Positions 42,701-50,813 of a DNA stretch of 64,000 nt are shown here, piece after piece (the first letter of the stretch is position 1; each line of letters begins with the position of its first letter). The notes under the pieces are model-generated. The model ran no database searches. It was not told the DNA's origin and saw nothing but the letters and a program-made list of their open reading frames with translations. Location of the stretch: contig JAFEBI010000014.1 in NCBI GenBank assembly GCA_018242725.1, positions 17,386 through 81,385 of the forward strand, written 5' to 3'. Both the position numbers and the translations under genes were made by a program. This DNA is from Nitrospira sp. (GTDB lineage: Bacteria > Nitrospirota > Nitrospiria > Nitrospirales > Nitrospiraceae).

Positions 42701-44048
42701 TCCATTGAAGGGCTGGTTGAAGGCCCTCGTTAGCGAAGTTGATGGATATCCGGAGGTCGGTATCGTCGGCAGTAAACTGCTGTATCAAGACGGGACGATC
42801 CAGCATGCCGGCGTAGCCTTGAGTCGAGTCGATGGGCTGCCCTATCACATATATATGGGCTTTGCAGGTGATACACCTGCCGCGAATCAGCGACGAGAGT
42901 GTCAAGTGGTCACCGGGGCCTGTTTGTTGATACGCCGGTCGGTCTTTAGGGAGTTGGGGGGCTTTGACGAGGGGTTCCTCAACGGCTTTGAAGATGTTGA
43001 TCTCTGCCTCAAGGCCGGAGCGCGAGGGCAGCGGGTCGTGTACCAGCCTCGGAGCGTTCTATATCATCTCGAAAGCCAAACCCCTGGCCGCAAACTCCAT
43101 GACGACAGCAACGCAAAACGCTTGCTGGAACGATGGGGATCGAACTGGTGGCTGCCTGATGAGGATCTGCATTACCACATGGGCGGGTATAAACACATTC
43201 TCAGGATAATAGAAAAGCGATTCGCGGGGACCGTCCAATTGTTTAAGGATATTGAAGAGCGTGCGGCTTGGGCCCATGTGGCAGCGACTCAAGCAGCCGC
43301 GGTCAAGAAGGACTGGTCATCGGTACGGAGAGAACTCGCGTTGACCCACGATTGGCCGCATGACAGCCATGTCTTGTTCTGGGCTTCCACGGTTTGCGAG
43401 AAGCTTCAAGAGCCAGCTCTTCAACAACAATTTCTCAGCCGTTACCTTGAATTGGAAGAGGCGCCTGGCGCGCGCCTTTCACTGGCCCGCATGTTGCTGA
43501 TGCAACAGAATCTTGCTGCCGCAGAGCAGCAGGTGAAAGCACTCCTCGCAACAGCTCCCGAGAATGCCGAAGCGCAGGTGTTGCGAGGTGTGATCTGCAT
43601 GCAACGGGAACAGTACGGGGAAGCGGAAGCGGCATTCTCATCTGCGTTGAGGCAGGGTGCAGAACGCAAGAAGTGTCTCATGGGGCTTGGCATGGCTTCT
43701 TTAGGAAGAGCATACCCGCAAGGGGCTTGGGAACGGTTTTGCGAAGTGCTTGCCGAATACCCTGATGACGCCGAAGCGATTCATTGGTTGCTTCGTGCAG
43801 GGACGGCCCAGAATCGTTGGCAGGAGTTGGGTGAGCACTTGCACCGGTACACGACTAGAAACTCCGGAGATGTTGCGGCTCGCTTCGCCCTCACCGGTGT
43901 CCTGTTACGCGGTGAGCAGATCGAAGCCGCTCGCAGGGAATATGATGCCCTTTGCAAGGTCGACTCATCGTATGACGGACTAGTACAGCTTGGCCAGGCA
44001 ATCGCCGGAAGGGAAGCGGCTCTTACCATGGAAGCCACTTCGTCCTAA
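39780..44048 (+). CDS. 1422-aa multidomain protein: TagF-like, methyltransferase, GT2, TPR
   Basis: A giant fused enzyme. Residues about 1-345 resemble CDP-glycerol glycerophosphotransferases (VLYAPSWEN near 154, LLKQAPWPEAYP, then ADVLVTEESSVMVEALLLGI near 228-247). Residues about 415-545 are a class I methyltransferase (SRILELGCGCGAITRVLG), with a family-specific tail to about 860. Residues about 885-1130 are a GT2 glycosyltransferase (IIIPVWNKLELTAQCL, VVDNGSTDGT, FLNNDTIPLKGW, GGFDEGFLNGFEDVDLCLKA). Residues about 1190-1415 form TPR-like repeats. TagF-type enzymes use CDP-linked donors, so the adjacent cytidylyltransferase-PEP mutase may supply its substrate. Probable role: building a modified glycan, possibly on flagellin. 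Confidence 0.78.
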   Translation: MNRRPLISFFFTDDIERQTLAPIAQEAERRQYRVRFTDRMDEPAEIGIYCSHRPDPSNSRMSAILLHDLAQRHDIWPDFWKYEPWNRFDIGILPGPSWRKRWQACAMQPEACPRIGVYELGWPKADVIFRDPEAFQQTVAGLRTDLHLGPRRSVLYAPSWENDGKQDDLVQSLRHLPVNLLLKQAPWPEAYPQILENIRRMNELHRDCAENVHILDPHLSIMPCLGLADVLVTEESSVMVEALLLGIPVVAVTDWLIPDRNPSRPAMIPFEFPIRTTRAELQHTVAGLLANFDQARIDMVRLRDEQFACLGESASRIMDVIEAGWEGKVPAIVPVVAEILSSIGPSDYQFDSTLRIWRRNDYKGIAYSDGKETESRILAILRNSSDLTSDSSELERSIIDWPTEYHLSSGRGNLLRWMKVPSGSRILELGCGCGAITRVLGESGAAVTAVEGSVQRAAIAAERCRDLSNVRVVADNIATFCVEEQYDIVTLIGVLEYSSLFMPGEDPIGACLRKARSFLKEGGTLLIAIENQLGLKYFAGSSEDHMGQPFYGVGDLYGPRTAVTFGRNELRRRLTEVGFTETEFFYPFPDYKLPQVIVSDHVRSFPAFRVADLLARISSRDYTRDWRPNFPENLAAQALERNGLLLDMANSFLISASSGVAQRKSWLATYYSSVTRRSSLRVETTFMPDADGSIRVHRRRLLDQQPQYADAMWHQELQTVGSYHGGTLFSTELMRLIARRASAQDIAAWLRPWVWLLLEHATWPVQEAREKASSLSWMDALLPGEFADCIPFNLVRDNEGRLHRFDHEWVHATKVPLCWVLFRGLFHLQYQAFPSPKPQEWTALTLAILQHLGLSLEKRHDRLIREYEGSLQGFVSRPSTHEGVICSIIIPVWNKLELTAQCLTALSAVTTEPSYEVIVVDNGSTDGTAEYLSTLSGDVQIIRNQENLGFAKACNQGARAAKGQYLVFLNNDTIPLKGWLKALVSEVDGYPEVGIVGSKLLYQDGTIQHAGVALSRVDGLPYHIYMGFAGDTPAANQRRECQVVTGACLLIRRSVFRELGGFDEGFLNGFEDVDLCLKAGARGQRVVYQPRSVLYHLESQTPGRKLHDDSNAKRLLERWGSNWWLPDEDLHYHMGGYKHILRIIEKRFAGTVQLFKDIEERAAWAHVAATQAAAVKKDWSSVRRELALTHDWPHDSHVLFWASTVCEKLQEPALQQQFLSRYLELEEAPGARLSLARMLLMQQNLAAAEQQVKALLATAPENAEAQVLRGVICMQREQYGEAEAAFSSALRQGAERKKCLMGLGMASLGRAYPQGAWERFCEVLAEYPDDAEAIHWLLRAGTAQNRWQELGEHLHRYTTRNSGDVAARFALTGVLLRGEQIEAARREYDALCKVDSSYDGLVQLGQAIAGREAALTMEATSS

Positions 44049-44052
44049 TCCG

Positions 44053-45237
44053 ATGACACGGCGTACACTTCTGATCCAACTAGCCAGGCTCGGCGATCTC
44101 GTGCAAACGATCCCGGCCATCACCGCGCTCAAGGAAGCGCACGAGGACTGGGCTGTCGATCTTTTATGTCCGGCACATTTGGAGAACATCGGACGCGTAC
44201 TTCCTGGAATTTCTACGGTGGTGAGATGGGATGGACCCGCGTGGAAGCAACGTGCGCTCCAGGCCGAGAAAGAATTCCGACCGGAATATCTCGTCGAAGC
44301 CGACACCGATATTCGCGCGGTTGTGAAAGAGCTCTATGACTGTGCGTTTGTCCTCAACCAACATCCGCGAGCGATCTTGGCCGGTGCACTTCTTGCCCGA
44401 GATAGTACGGGAGCAATTTCAGGAGGTCCGCTCGATCAGAAATTATCACCGTGGGCGACCTATGTGCGAAGTGTCGCCAGCGACAAAGGAGACAACCGCG
44501 TTCACTTGGCCGATGCGTTCTGCGGGATGTGCGGTGTAGCCCCACCGAAAGAGATGATGCCTATGCAAGTTCTCTCCGCACCACTTCCCCTCGATCTTGA
44601 TGCGATCAGGCAATCTGGTGGAGCCTGGCTCGGACTACTCGTGGGTGCGGGAGATCCGGAGCGAGTCATTCCGGCCTCGGTCTTGGTTTACCTGATCACC
44701 GCCTGTCTGAATAGGCTCCCACACAGTCGCATCGTGCTCTTCGGGAGTAGGCACGAACAAGAGCGAGCTCACTGGATTCAGGCGGAGCTTTCTCCATCTC
44801 TCGTAGGGCGCGTCTGGGACACGACAGGCCGTCTTTCGTTGACGGAGTTAGCACAGGCACTCACCCGCTGCCAGGTTGTTATCGGGGCAGATACCGGGCC
44901 GCTTCATCTTGCAGCCGCTGTAGGGACAAAGGTGATTGGTTGGTACTTTGCTCGCGCGAGGCTTCACGAAACGGGGCCCTATGGGACACACCATTGGGTC
45001 TGGCAAGCAACCGGAGGTGAGGGCTACGCTCAGCCGGTAAGCATCCCACATCATTGGCCAATTGATGAGACGATCGCGCTCCTGTCGAACGACCAGGTCG
45101 ATTCGGTTCCAGGCTGGTCACTCTGGGAGAGTCATCGAGATCGGTGGGGCGCCTACTATGTTCAGGCTGGTCAGGAAGCGATCGCTCCACTTCAACGAGA
45201 ACACGTTTGGAAGGACTTACATTTCGCTGTGGCGTGA
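44053..45237 (+). CDS. GT9-family (heptosyltransferase-like) glycosyltransferase, 394 aa
   Basis: The ATG at 44053 starts 4 bases after the preceding gene. The protein begins RRTLLIQLARLGDLVQTIPA, the standard opening of ADP-heptose-type GT9 enzymes, and has a C-terminal GADTGPLHLAAAVGTKVIGW motif that binds the nucleotide sugar. Acceptors are usually LPS core sugars, but flagellar-island GT9 members are known to act on flagellin. A longer start inside the upstream gene is rejected. The adjacent CgeB and second GT9 genes suggest one pathway. Confidence 0.85.
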   Translation: MTRRTLLIQLARLGDLVQTIPAITALKEAHEDWAVDLLCPAHLENIGRVLPGISTVVRWDGPAWKQRALQAEKEFRPEYLVEADTDIRAVVKELYDCAFVLNQHPRAILAGALLARDSTGAISGGPLDQKLSPWATYVRSVASDKGDNRVHLADAFCGMCGVAPPKEMMPMQVLSAPLPLDLDAIRQSGGAWLGLLVGAGDPERVIPASVLVYLITACLNRLPHSRIVLFGSRHEQERAHWIQAELSPSLVGRVWDTTGRLSLTELAQALTRCQVVIGADTGPLHLAAAVGTKVIGWYFARARLHETGPYGTHHWVWQATGGEGYAQPVSIPHHWPIDETIALLSNDQVDSVPGWSLWESHRDRWGAYYVQAGQEAIAPLQREHVWKDLHFAVA

Positions 45238-45249
45238 GGGAGGAATGCG

Positions 45250-47067
45250 GTGGAGTATCTGAACCACAACCTGGAGAGACTTCGCCGGAATGCTCCTGAA
45301 CTTGCAGAAGCAGTGCGGCACAGTCTTGGTGGAGTCTTGACGATCGTCCCCTCGCGAGAGGGTTCTCCTTCCGCTACCCATAAAGGGCAATGGGTCCACA
45401 GCGCCTATGATCCAAAGAAAGAGGCCGGGTCATGGGCAGAACAGCAGTTCCAGCAATGGAAAGCTGACGAGGTGGCTGTGGTTCTTGGGGTTGGCCTCCT
45501 CTATCACGTGGAGGCGCTCGCTCTTTCTCGCTCTTCCGATGCCCGAATGGTCGTTGTGGTGCCGGATCTGTCCCTGTTGAAAGATGCAATGGGTGCGAGG
45601 CCTCTCGGGCCGTGGGCCGACAGGATTCACTGGGTAACCGGTACACCGGAGGAAATGGCTACGCAATTGACTGCACAATCCTCCCCTTTGCGGTTTTTGA
45701 CCTATGGGCCGGCGGCACGGCTGCATGTGGATGTTCATGAGCGACTGCAGACGAGCCTCAGTCGGATGATGGCTAGAAAAACGGGGGGGCAACTGCATGT
45801 GGCGGTGGTTGGCCCAATCTATGGAGGATCGCTGCCGATTGCCCGGTATGTCGTATCAGCCTTGAATCAGTTGGGGCATCGAGTCAGTTGGCTCGATCAC
45901 CACGTTCATCAGGGTAGCTATGAGGCCTTCGGATCGTATCGCGAAGAACGCCATCGCCTGATGCTTCAAAGTCGATTTGCCGACGTGCTCAGCTTGAGTA
46001 CGATGGCGCATCTGGCGGAGGATCCACCCGATCTGGTTCTCGCCATTGCCCAAGCTCCGTTGGGTTTGGCGGTATTGCAACACCTTCGCAAGAAGAAATT
46101 TCTGACCGCCATGTGGTTTGTGGAGAACTATCGTCATCTGACCTACTGGCAACAGTTGGCGGCGGGATATGACTATTGGTTTGTCATCCAGCAAGGGGGC
46201 TGTTTCGACGCATTGAAGCGGGCCGGGGCGGGTCACGTGCATTACCTGCCTATGGCGGCAGATCCCACGGTGCATCGCCCACTGACTCTGACAGCGGCTG
46301 AGCAACAAGAATATGGGGCCGATGTCTCGTTTGTCGGGGCTGGTTATGCCAACCGGAGGACGCTCTTGCCTCAGTGGCTCTCTCACGAATGGACGACGAA
46401 ACTGTGGGGAAATGAATGGGACGGTGCTACCGCGCTTTCAGGAATACTTCAACGCGACGGCGCCAGGGTCGATACAGATACCTGTATGAAAGTGTTTAGT
46501 GCTACGGCCGTGAATTTGAATCTGCATTCGTATTCAGGGACGGGCATGGATCCTCAACCGGACTTCGTAAACCCTCGCACGTTTGAATTGGCGGCCTGCG
46601 GCGCGTTTCAGCTTGTGGATGACAGGACACTTCTTCCCGCTCTGTTTACGTCGGATGAGGTGGAGTCTTTTCGTCGTACGGAAGATGTCCCCTCGCTGAT
46701 TCGGAGATGGCTCACAGATGCGGAAGGTCGCCGTCGCCATGCTGAGGCGTCACGTCAACGGGTGTTGCGCGATCATACCTATGGCCACCGTCTACAAGAG
46801 CTGCTTGCCACAGTGGGTCTTTCTCAACCCGATCGCATTGGCTCGATCTTGCGGGGAGACCGGCTCACAGTTGGTCTCAAGGAACGAGCCGCTTCCGTGC
46901 CAGAGTTGCTTCCCTTGCTCAATCGTTTTCCAGCTGGGCAACGAGTTGAGTTGAAGGACCTTGCGGCTGATATTCGAGCGCGAGCTTCTGGACGACAACT
47001 GGCTCGAGAGGAGTTGTTGGTCCTTATGATGGATAGTTACCGAGCTGAGACGAGAGATCTGGTCTAG
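45250..47067 (+). CDS. CgeB-type glycosyltransferase with N-terminal extension, 605 aa
   Basis: A GTG start at 45250 follows a GGGAGGA site. Residues about 180-520 match the CgeB/DUF3880 plus GT1-like (Glyco_trans_1_2) layout: HVAVVGPIYGGSLPIARYVV, MWFVENYRHLTYWQQLAAGY, YLPMAADPTVHRPL, VSFVGAGYANRR, and FVNPRTFELAACGAFQLVDD. The first 170 residues resemble an additional Rossmann-like region, and the C-terminal 80 residues are helical. CgeB-type enzymes are common in bacterial surface glycan loci, including motility islands. Sugar and acceptor cannot be predicted. Confidence 0.8.
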   Translation: MEYLNHNLERLRRNAPELAEAVRHSLGGVLTIVPSREGSPSATHKGQWVHSAYDPKKEAGSWAEQQFQQWKADEVAVVLGVGLLYHVEALALSRSSDARMVVVVPDLSLLKDAMGARPLGPWADRIHWVTGTPEEMATQLTAQSSPLRFLTYGPAARLHVDVHERLQTSLSRMMARKTGGQLHVAVVGPIYGGSLPIARYVVSALNQLGHRVSWLDHHVHQGSYEAFGSYREERHRLMLQSRFADVLSLSTMAHLAEDPPDLVLAIAQAPLGLAVLQHLRKKKFLTAMWFVENYRHLTYWQQLAAGYDYWFVIQQGGCFDALKRAGAGHVHYLPMAADPTVHRPLTLTAAEQQEYGADVSFVGAGYANRRTLLPQWLSHEWTTKLWGNEWDGATALSGILQRDGARVDTDTCMKVFSATAVNLNLHSYSGTGMDPQPDFVNPRTFELAACGAFQLVDDRTLLPALFTSDEVESFRRTEDVPSLIRRWLTDAEGRRRHAEASRQRVLRDHTYGHRLQELLATVGLSQPDRIGSILRGDRLTVGLKERAASVPELLPLLNRFPAGQRVELKDLAADIRARASGRQLAREELLVLMMDSYRAETRDLV

Positions 47068-47104
47068 CGTGAAACGTGTATCGCAAGGGCAAGATGGGTA
47101 AGTT

Positions 47105-48781
47105 GTGGTGAAACAAGTCCTGATCATTAATATTACCAGGATGGGCGATCTCGTCCAGATGGGCGCATTGTTGAATCGACTTCATGAAGAATGGCCTGGA
47201 GTTGCCGTTGATCTTGTGGTGGATCGCCGGTTCGCACCCGTCGCGTCGTTGCTGACGGGCTTGCGCGAGGTGATTGCCTTAGATTTTCACGCGCTCATCG
47301 ATGAGAGCCGTGCGCTCGTGAAGGATGTGGTTGCGTTGTACCAAGAGGTGGCGGCCTGGGCAAAGCCATTGGCGGAGCGGCGGTATGATCGAGCCATTAA
47401 TCTGACGTTCAACAGGCCGAGCGCGCTCTTGACCGGATTCATTGGAGCCCCCGACATTCGAGGGGCACAAAGTGCATGGGATGGCGGGATGGTCGTCGAG
47501 AATCCTTGGATGGGGTATTTCTGTGATTTTCACCAATTTCGCCGACTCAATCGCTTCAATCTCGTCGACATCTATGCCCTTGGTGGCAGTCGCCAAGGGA
47601 CATTTTCTCCCCTCCGGTTGTCTCTTTCTCGTGAGGATCACACGTGGGCGCGAGAAGTCCTTACGGGAGTGACGGGGTGGATTGCCGTACAGGCCGGTGC
47701 GAGCGACAGCATGAAGGCCTGGCGGCCACATCTTTTTGGTCTAGCGCTGGCGAATGTGAGCAAACGATGGCAAGGCGGAATCCTCTTCATCGGGAGCCGA
47801 GAAGAGGAAGCGACCATCGCAGAAGTTGTACAGGTCTATCGAGAAGCCGGAGGGAAGAACCTGGTCAAGAATTTGGCAGGCCGCACGACGTTGAACCAAC
47901 TTGCCGGTTTGCTGACGGAATGCCGATTGCTGCTGACCAACGATACGGGGCCGATGCATATTGGCGTGGCGGCCGGCACATCGGTGATCGACCTTTCGGT
48001 GGGACATGTCGATTTTCAGGAAACCGGCCCCTATGGGTCTGGTCATTGGGTGGTTCAACCGGAGTTGGAATGTGCTCCCTGTGGGTTTGACCAAGTCTGT
48101 GCCCATCATGCGTGCAAGGACCGCATCTCACCGGATCTTGTGGCTGATCTCATGCGGCATGTATTGGATACTGCATCGCGCCCATCACAAGGATTCGGGG
48201 CACGTCTCTACGAGTCCGGAGTTGATGAGGATGGGCTGGGGACGTTTCGCTTGAGGGTAGGAACGGAGTCTCCCCTCACGGCTTGGTATGCAACGTTCTG
48301 GCGACGCTACTGGTACGAAGCTCATACTGGATTGCAGAGCCATCTGCCTCCGCCTGAGGGTCCGCCTCCTGATGCATCGGAGGTGAAGGTACAGCTGCGG
48401 ACACTGCTGCCTCTCCTGGAGACAGCCTGTAAAAGAGCTGATGCGATTACCCGACTTGCTCGTCGTGCATCGGTCGATATTCCAGAGTTAAAGCGGCTTC
48501 AGCATGAACAACGAGCTGATCAGGAGCGGTTGCTTCGCATTGGGATGACCACCGAGGCGCTGGCTCCCCTCACGGCAGCATTCGGGCGTCAAATGCAAAA
48601 CGACAACCTAATCGGGTTGGACCGGCTTGCGACGCATCAGGCTGCTGCCTATCACACCTGGCTGCGACGTCTGGTCGAGGTCGATCGGTGTTTGATCGCC
48701 ACACCGGCCTGTGATCGGTCTGTCACACCTGGTCATAGGGGAAAGCTGATCATGGTTGGGTCTGAACGGCACGCAGCATGA
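47105..48781 (+). CDS. GT9-family glycosyltransferase with C-terminal helical domain, 558 aa
   Basis: A GTG start at 47105 opens with VKQVLIINITRMGDLVQMGA, a GT9 N-terminus, and the C-terminal Rossmann half contains LLTNDTGPMHIGVAAGTSVI. Residues about 350-370 hold a Cys/His cluster (CAPCGFDQVCAHHACKD), frequent in this subfamily and possibly metal-binding. Residues 400-558 are an added helical domain not found in classical heptosyltransferases. It ends 28 bases before the small gene preceding fliC, so it may belong to the flagellin modification pathway. Confidence 0.82.
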   Translation: MVKQVLIINITRMGDLVQMGALLNRLHEEWPGVAVDLVVDRRFAPVASLLTGLREVIALDFHALIDESRALVKDVVALYQEVAAWAKPLAERRYDRAINLTFNRPSALLTGFIGAPDIRGAQSAWDGGMVVENPWMGYFCDFHQFRRLNRFNLVDIYALGGSRQGTFSPLRLSLSREDHTWAREVLTGVTGWIAVQAGASDSMKAWRPHLFGLALANVSKRWQGGILFIGSREEEATIAEVVQVYREAGGKNLVKNLAGRTTLNQLAGLLTECRLLLTNDTGPMHIGVAAGTSVIDLSVGHVDFQETGPYGSGHWVVQPELECAPCGFDQVCAHHACKDRISPDLVADLMRHVLDTASRPSQGFGARLYESGVDEDGLGTFRLRVGTESPLTAWYATFWRRYWYEAHTGLQSHLPPPEGPPPDASEVKVQLRTLLPLLETACKRADAITRLARRASVDIPELKRLQHEQRADQERLLRIGMTTEALAPLTAAFGRQMQNDNLIGLDRLATHQAAAYHTWLRRLVEVDRCLIATPACDRSVTPGHRGKLIMVGSERHAA

Positions 48782-48809
48782 ACTGGATGATTGATGGGGG
48801 AGACAACAC

Positions 48810-49337
48810 ATGAACATTCAATTGGATGGCGAGCAATGGCAAGCTGGCAGTACTGCGACGCTCGGTGACGTTCTTGTCGATCTGAGTGAACGGGCGCATG
48901 CTCGGTCTCGAATCGTGACGACCGTCGTGTTGGATAGTCATCGGATTACTGATCGGGATATCGAGCCACAGCTGCTCCAACAGACTTCCTCAAACTACCG
49001 TCAATTGGTCGCGACTTCAGCGACGCAAGAGGAGATTCTTGAATCCGCACATAGCGCGATCGAGCGATATCGTAGCTTGGTTGTAGCAGAAGGGACTTCC
49101 CTCGCCAATCAGTTTCGGATGGGGGTACAGGATTTGTCGTCATTCGATGCCTGGCTAGGAAAAGTAGCGGATGCAGTCGAGATCATCGAGAACCAGCAGA
49201 AACGGATCGGAACGCAGTCTCAGGAGAACGCCATCGCAGGATGGATTGAAGAGCTTCTGACTGCCAGGCATATCCACGACACGGTGAGGATGGCGGATCT
49301 GTTGGAATACGAGATCCTTCCAAGGATTGCCGCCTAA
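48810..49337 (+). CDS. Unrecognised protein directly upstream of fliC, 175 aa
   Basis: The ATG at 48810 has GGGGGAG upstream. No domain is recognised. The N-terminal 50 residues look like a small alpha/beta or beta-grasp-like unit (IQLDGEQWQAGSTATLGDVL), and the rest (about 55-175) is predicted helical and acidic (SAIERYRSLVVAEGTSLANQ; WIEELLTARHIHDTVRMADL). There is no signal peptide. It ends the glycosylation island and precedes the fliC promoter region. A chaperone or regulatory role for flagellin is a guess from position only. Confidence 0.65.
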   Translation: MNIQLDGEQWQAGSTATLGDVLVDLSERAHARSRIVTTVVLDSHRITDRDIEPQLLQQTSSNYRQLVATSATQEEILESAHSAIERYRSLVVAEGTSLANQFRMGVQDLSSFDAWLGKVADAVEIIENQQKRIGTQSQENAIAGWIEELLTARHIHDTVRMADLLEYEILPRIAA

Positions 49338-49404
49338 GCTTGTGATATTCATTCGTTCCCGTTCTAGCGGACCAGCCTTCATCGCTACGAATTCATTTGG
49401 AAGC

Positions 49405-49431
49405 TCAAGTCCCTGGAAGATTGGCCGATAA
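49405..49431 (+). promoter_or_regulatory. Sigma-28 promoter of fliC
   Basis: TCAAGTCC (49405-49412), 11 bases, GCCGATAA (49424-49431). The -10 element is an exact match to the FliA consensus and spacing is perfect; the -35 keeps 5 of 8 bases. It lies 98 bases before the flagellin start. Confidence 0.8.
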
Positions 49432-49471
49432 GACAGGCACGCCACGTACGGGCGTAAGAGGATGAGGCTTC

Positions 49472-49523
49472 TACACGGATGTTGGAAGCACAGTAACGGA
49501 CGATGTTCTAGTTTCAAGGAGGA
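49472..49523 (+). promoter_or_regulatory. Probable CsrA-binding leader of fliC
   Basis: The leader contains TACACGGATGT (49472-49482), which matches the CsrA SELEX consensus (RUACARGGAUGU) except at two flexible positions, and an AAGGAGGA Shine-Dalgarno (49516-49523) with two overlapping GGA motifs; two more GGAs lie between. Paired upstream and ribosome-site GGA motifs are the arrangement known for CsrA repression of B. subtilis hag. csrA and fliW are encoded in this window. Confidence 0.6.
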
Positions 49524-49529
49524 AGAGCA

Positions 49530-50357
49530 ATGGCTCTTATCGTTAACAATAACCCTGCGTCTATCGCCGCTCAGCGGAACCTCGCCATTAACACGCTGAG
49601 TCTTAACAAGTCGGTTGAGCGGTTGTCATCCGGTCTCCGGATCACGCGGGCTGCGGATGACGCGGCTGGTCTTGGACTATCCGAGTCCTTGCGCGCACAG
49701 ATTCGCAGCATCAACCAGGCGACGCGAAATGCCAACGACGGCATCAGTTTGACCCAGATCGCCGACGGGGCCGCCGCTACGATTGGCTCGCTGTTGGCTC
49801 GGCTTCGAGAGCTGTCTTCGCAGTCAGCGAGTGGTACCGTGGGTAATACGGAACGGTCCTATATCGATCAGGAATTCGTTGCTCTGCGTTCAGAAATCGA
49901 CCGTATTGCGAAAGTGACTGAATTCAACGGGCAGGCGCTGACAAGCGGTTCGACGATCAGTTTCTCGATCGCGATCGGATTCCGAAGCGGCAGCGGCAAC
50001 ACACTCGATCTCAACCTGAACGACATCACCACGAAGTCGTTGGGACTCTCAACTGTGAACGTCTCAACGTCCGCCAATGCAGCCAGCGCCTTGGCAAACG
50101 TGGACAGTGCGATCAGCGCGATCGCAACGGCACGAGCAGAATACGGTTCGATTCAGAACCGGTTCGAGGCCACGATTGCGAATCTGCAGGTGACGAGTGA
50201 AAATCTCACTGCGGCAGAATCGCGGATCCGCGATGCGGACATCGCCTATGAGACCTCTCAATTCACAAAGAATCAGATCTTGGTGCAAGCTGGTATCGCG
50301 ACGTTGGCACAGGCCAATACGCTACCGCAACAAGCGCTAACGTTACTCAGAGGATAA
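49530..50357 (+). CDS. fliC: Flagellin FliC (short form)
   Basis: The filament subunit. The 275 residues contain the conserved D0/D1 ends: N-terminal NNNPASIAAQRNLAINTLSL and RLSSGLRITRAADDAAGLGL, and C-terminal SRIRDADIAYETSQFTKNQI followed by LVQAGIATLAQANTLPQQ. The central variable region (about 135-185) is very short and Ser/Thr-rich, leaving few surface loops; these would be the places for O-glycans from the upstream island. Expression: sigma-28 promoter, then a leader with CsrA sites. The gene has an AAGGAGGA ribosome site. Confidence 0.96.
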   Translation: MALIVNNNPASIAAQRNLAINTLSLNKSVERLSSGLRITRAADDAAGLGLSESLRAQIRSINQATRNANDGISLTQIADGAAATIGSLLARLRELSSQSASGTVGNTERSYIDQEFVALRSEIDRIAKVTEFNGQALTSGSTISFSIAIGFRSGSGNTLDLNLNDITTKSLGLSTVNVSTSANAASALANVDSAISAIATARAEYGSIQNRFEATIANLQVTSENLTAAESRIRDADIAYETSQFTKNQILVQAGIATLAQANTLPQQALTLLRG

Positions 50358-50377
50358 TGGCAGCACACCGTCCACCG

Positions 50378-50401
50378 CCCCTCTCCTAAACCGGAGAGGG
50401 G
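50378..50401 (+). terminator. Hairpin downstream of fliC
   Basis: CCCCTCTCC (50378-50386) and GGAGAGGGG (50393-50401) form a perfect 9-bp GC-rich stem with a 6-base loop, 20 bases after fliC. The absence of a T-run means partial read-through into flaG-fliD is possible. The hairpin may also stabilise fliC mRNA. Confidence 0.6.
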
Positions 50402-50431
50402 TTAGGTGAACGGAGTGAAATAGGGGGTATT

Positions 50432-50791
50432 ATGATCACCAATGTAACATCGACGGTTGATCTCCCGGCCGCTGCCAATAACAAGAGTCAACCTGCTGCG
50501 CTTCCCAGGACGAAGTCTGTGGAAGGGCATACACAGGGCGCTGACTTTTCGTTTGCTTCTCCCACGGATCGGGTAGCGCTTGAGCAAGCCGTGAGTAAAG
50601 TCAAGGAAGCCGTGCAACAATCGGGTTCGCAATTGCAGATTGAGGTTGACCCTGAGCTTGAACGGGTCATCGTCAAAATTCTCAAGGGGGATTCCGGAGA
50701 AGTGATTCGACAGATTCCTCCGAAAGAAGTGATTGATCTGGCCAAGAATCTCTCAGGAGCGAAAGGCGCGTTGTTCGGAGAACATGTCTAA
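50432..50791 (+). CDS. flaG: FlaG-family flagellar protein
   Basis: FlaG proteins lie between flagellin and fliD and influence filament length. The 119 residues have a disordered N-terminal half and a C-terminal conserved region with SGSQLQIEVDPELERVIVKI and SGEVIRQIPPKEVIDLAKNL, the family signature. GGGGG precedes the ATG. Position right before fliD is typical. Confidence 0.88.
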   Translation: MITNVTSTVDLPAAANNKSQPAALPRTKSVEGHTQGADFSFASPTDRVALEQAVSKVKEAVQQSGSQLQIEVDPELERVIVKILKGDSGEVIRQIPPKEVIDLAKNLSGAKGALFGEHV

Positions 50792-50813
50792 CCTGACATA
50801 CTAAGGATGTGGC

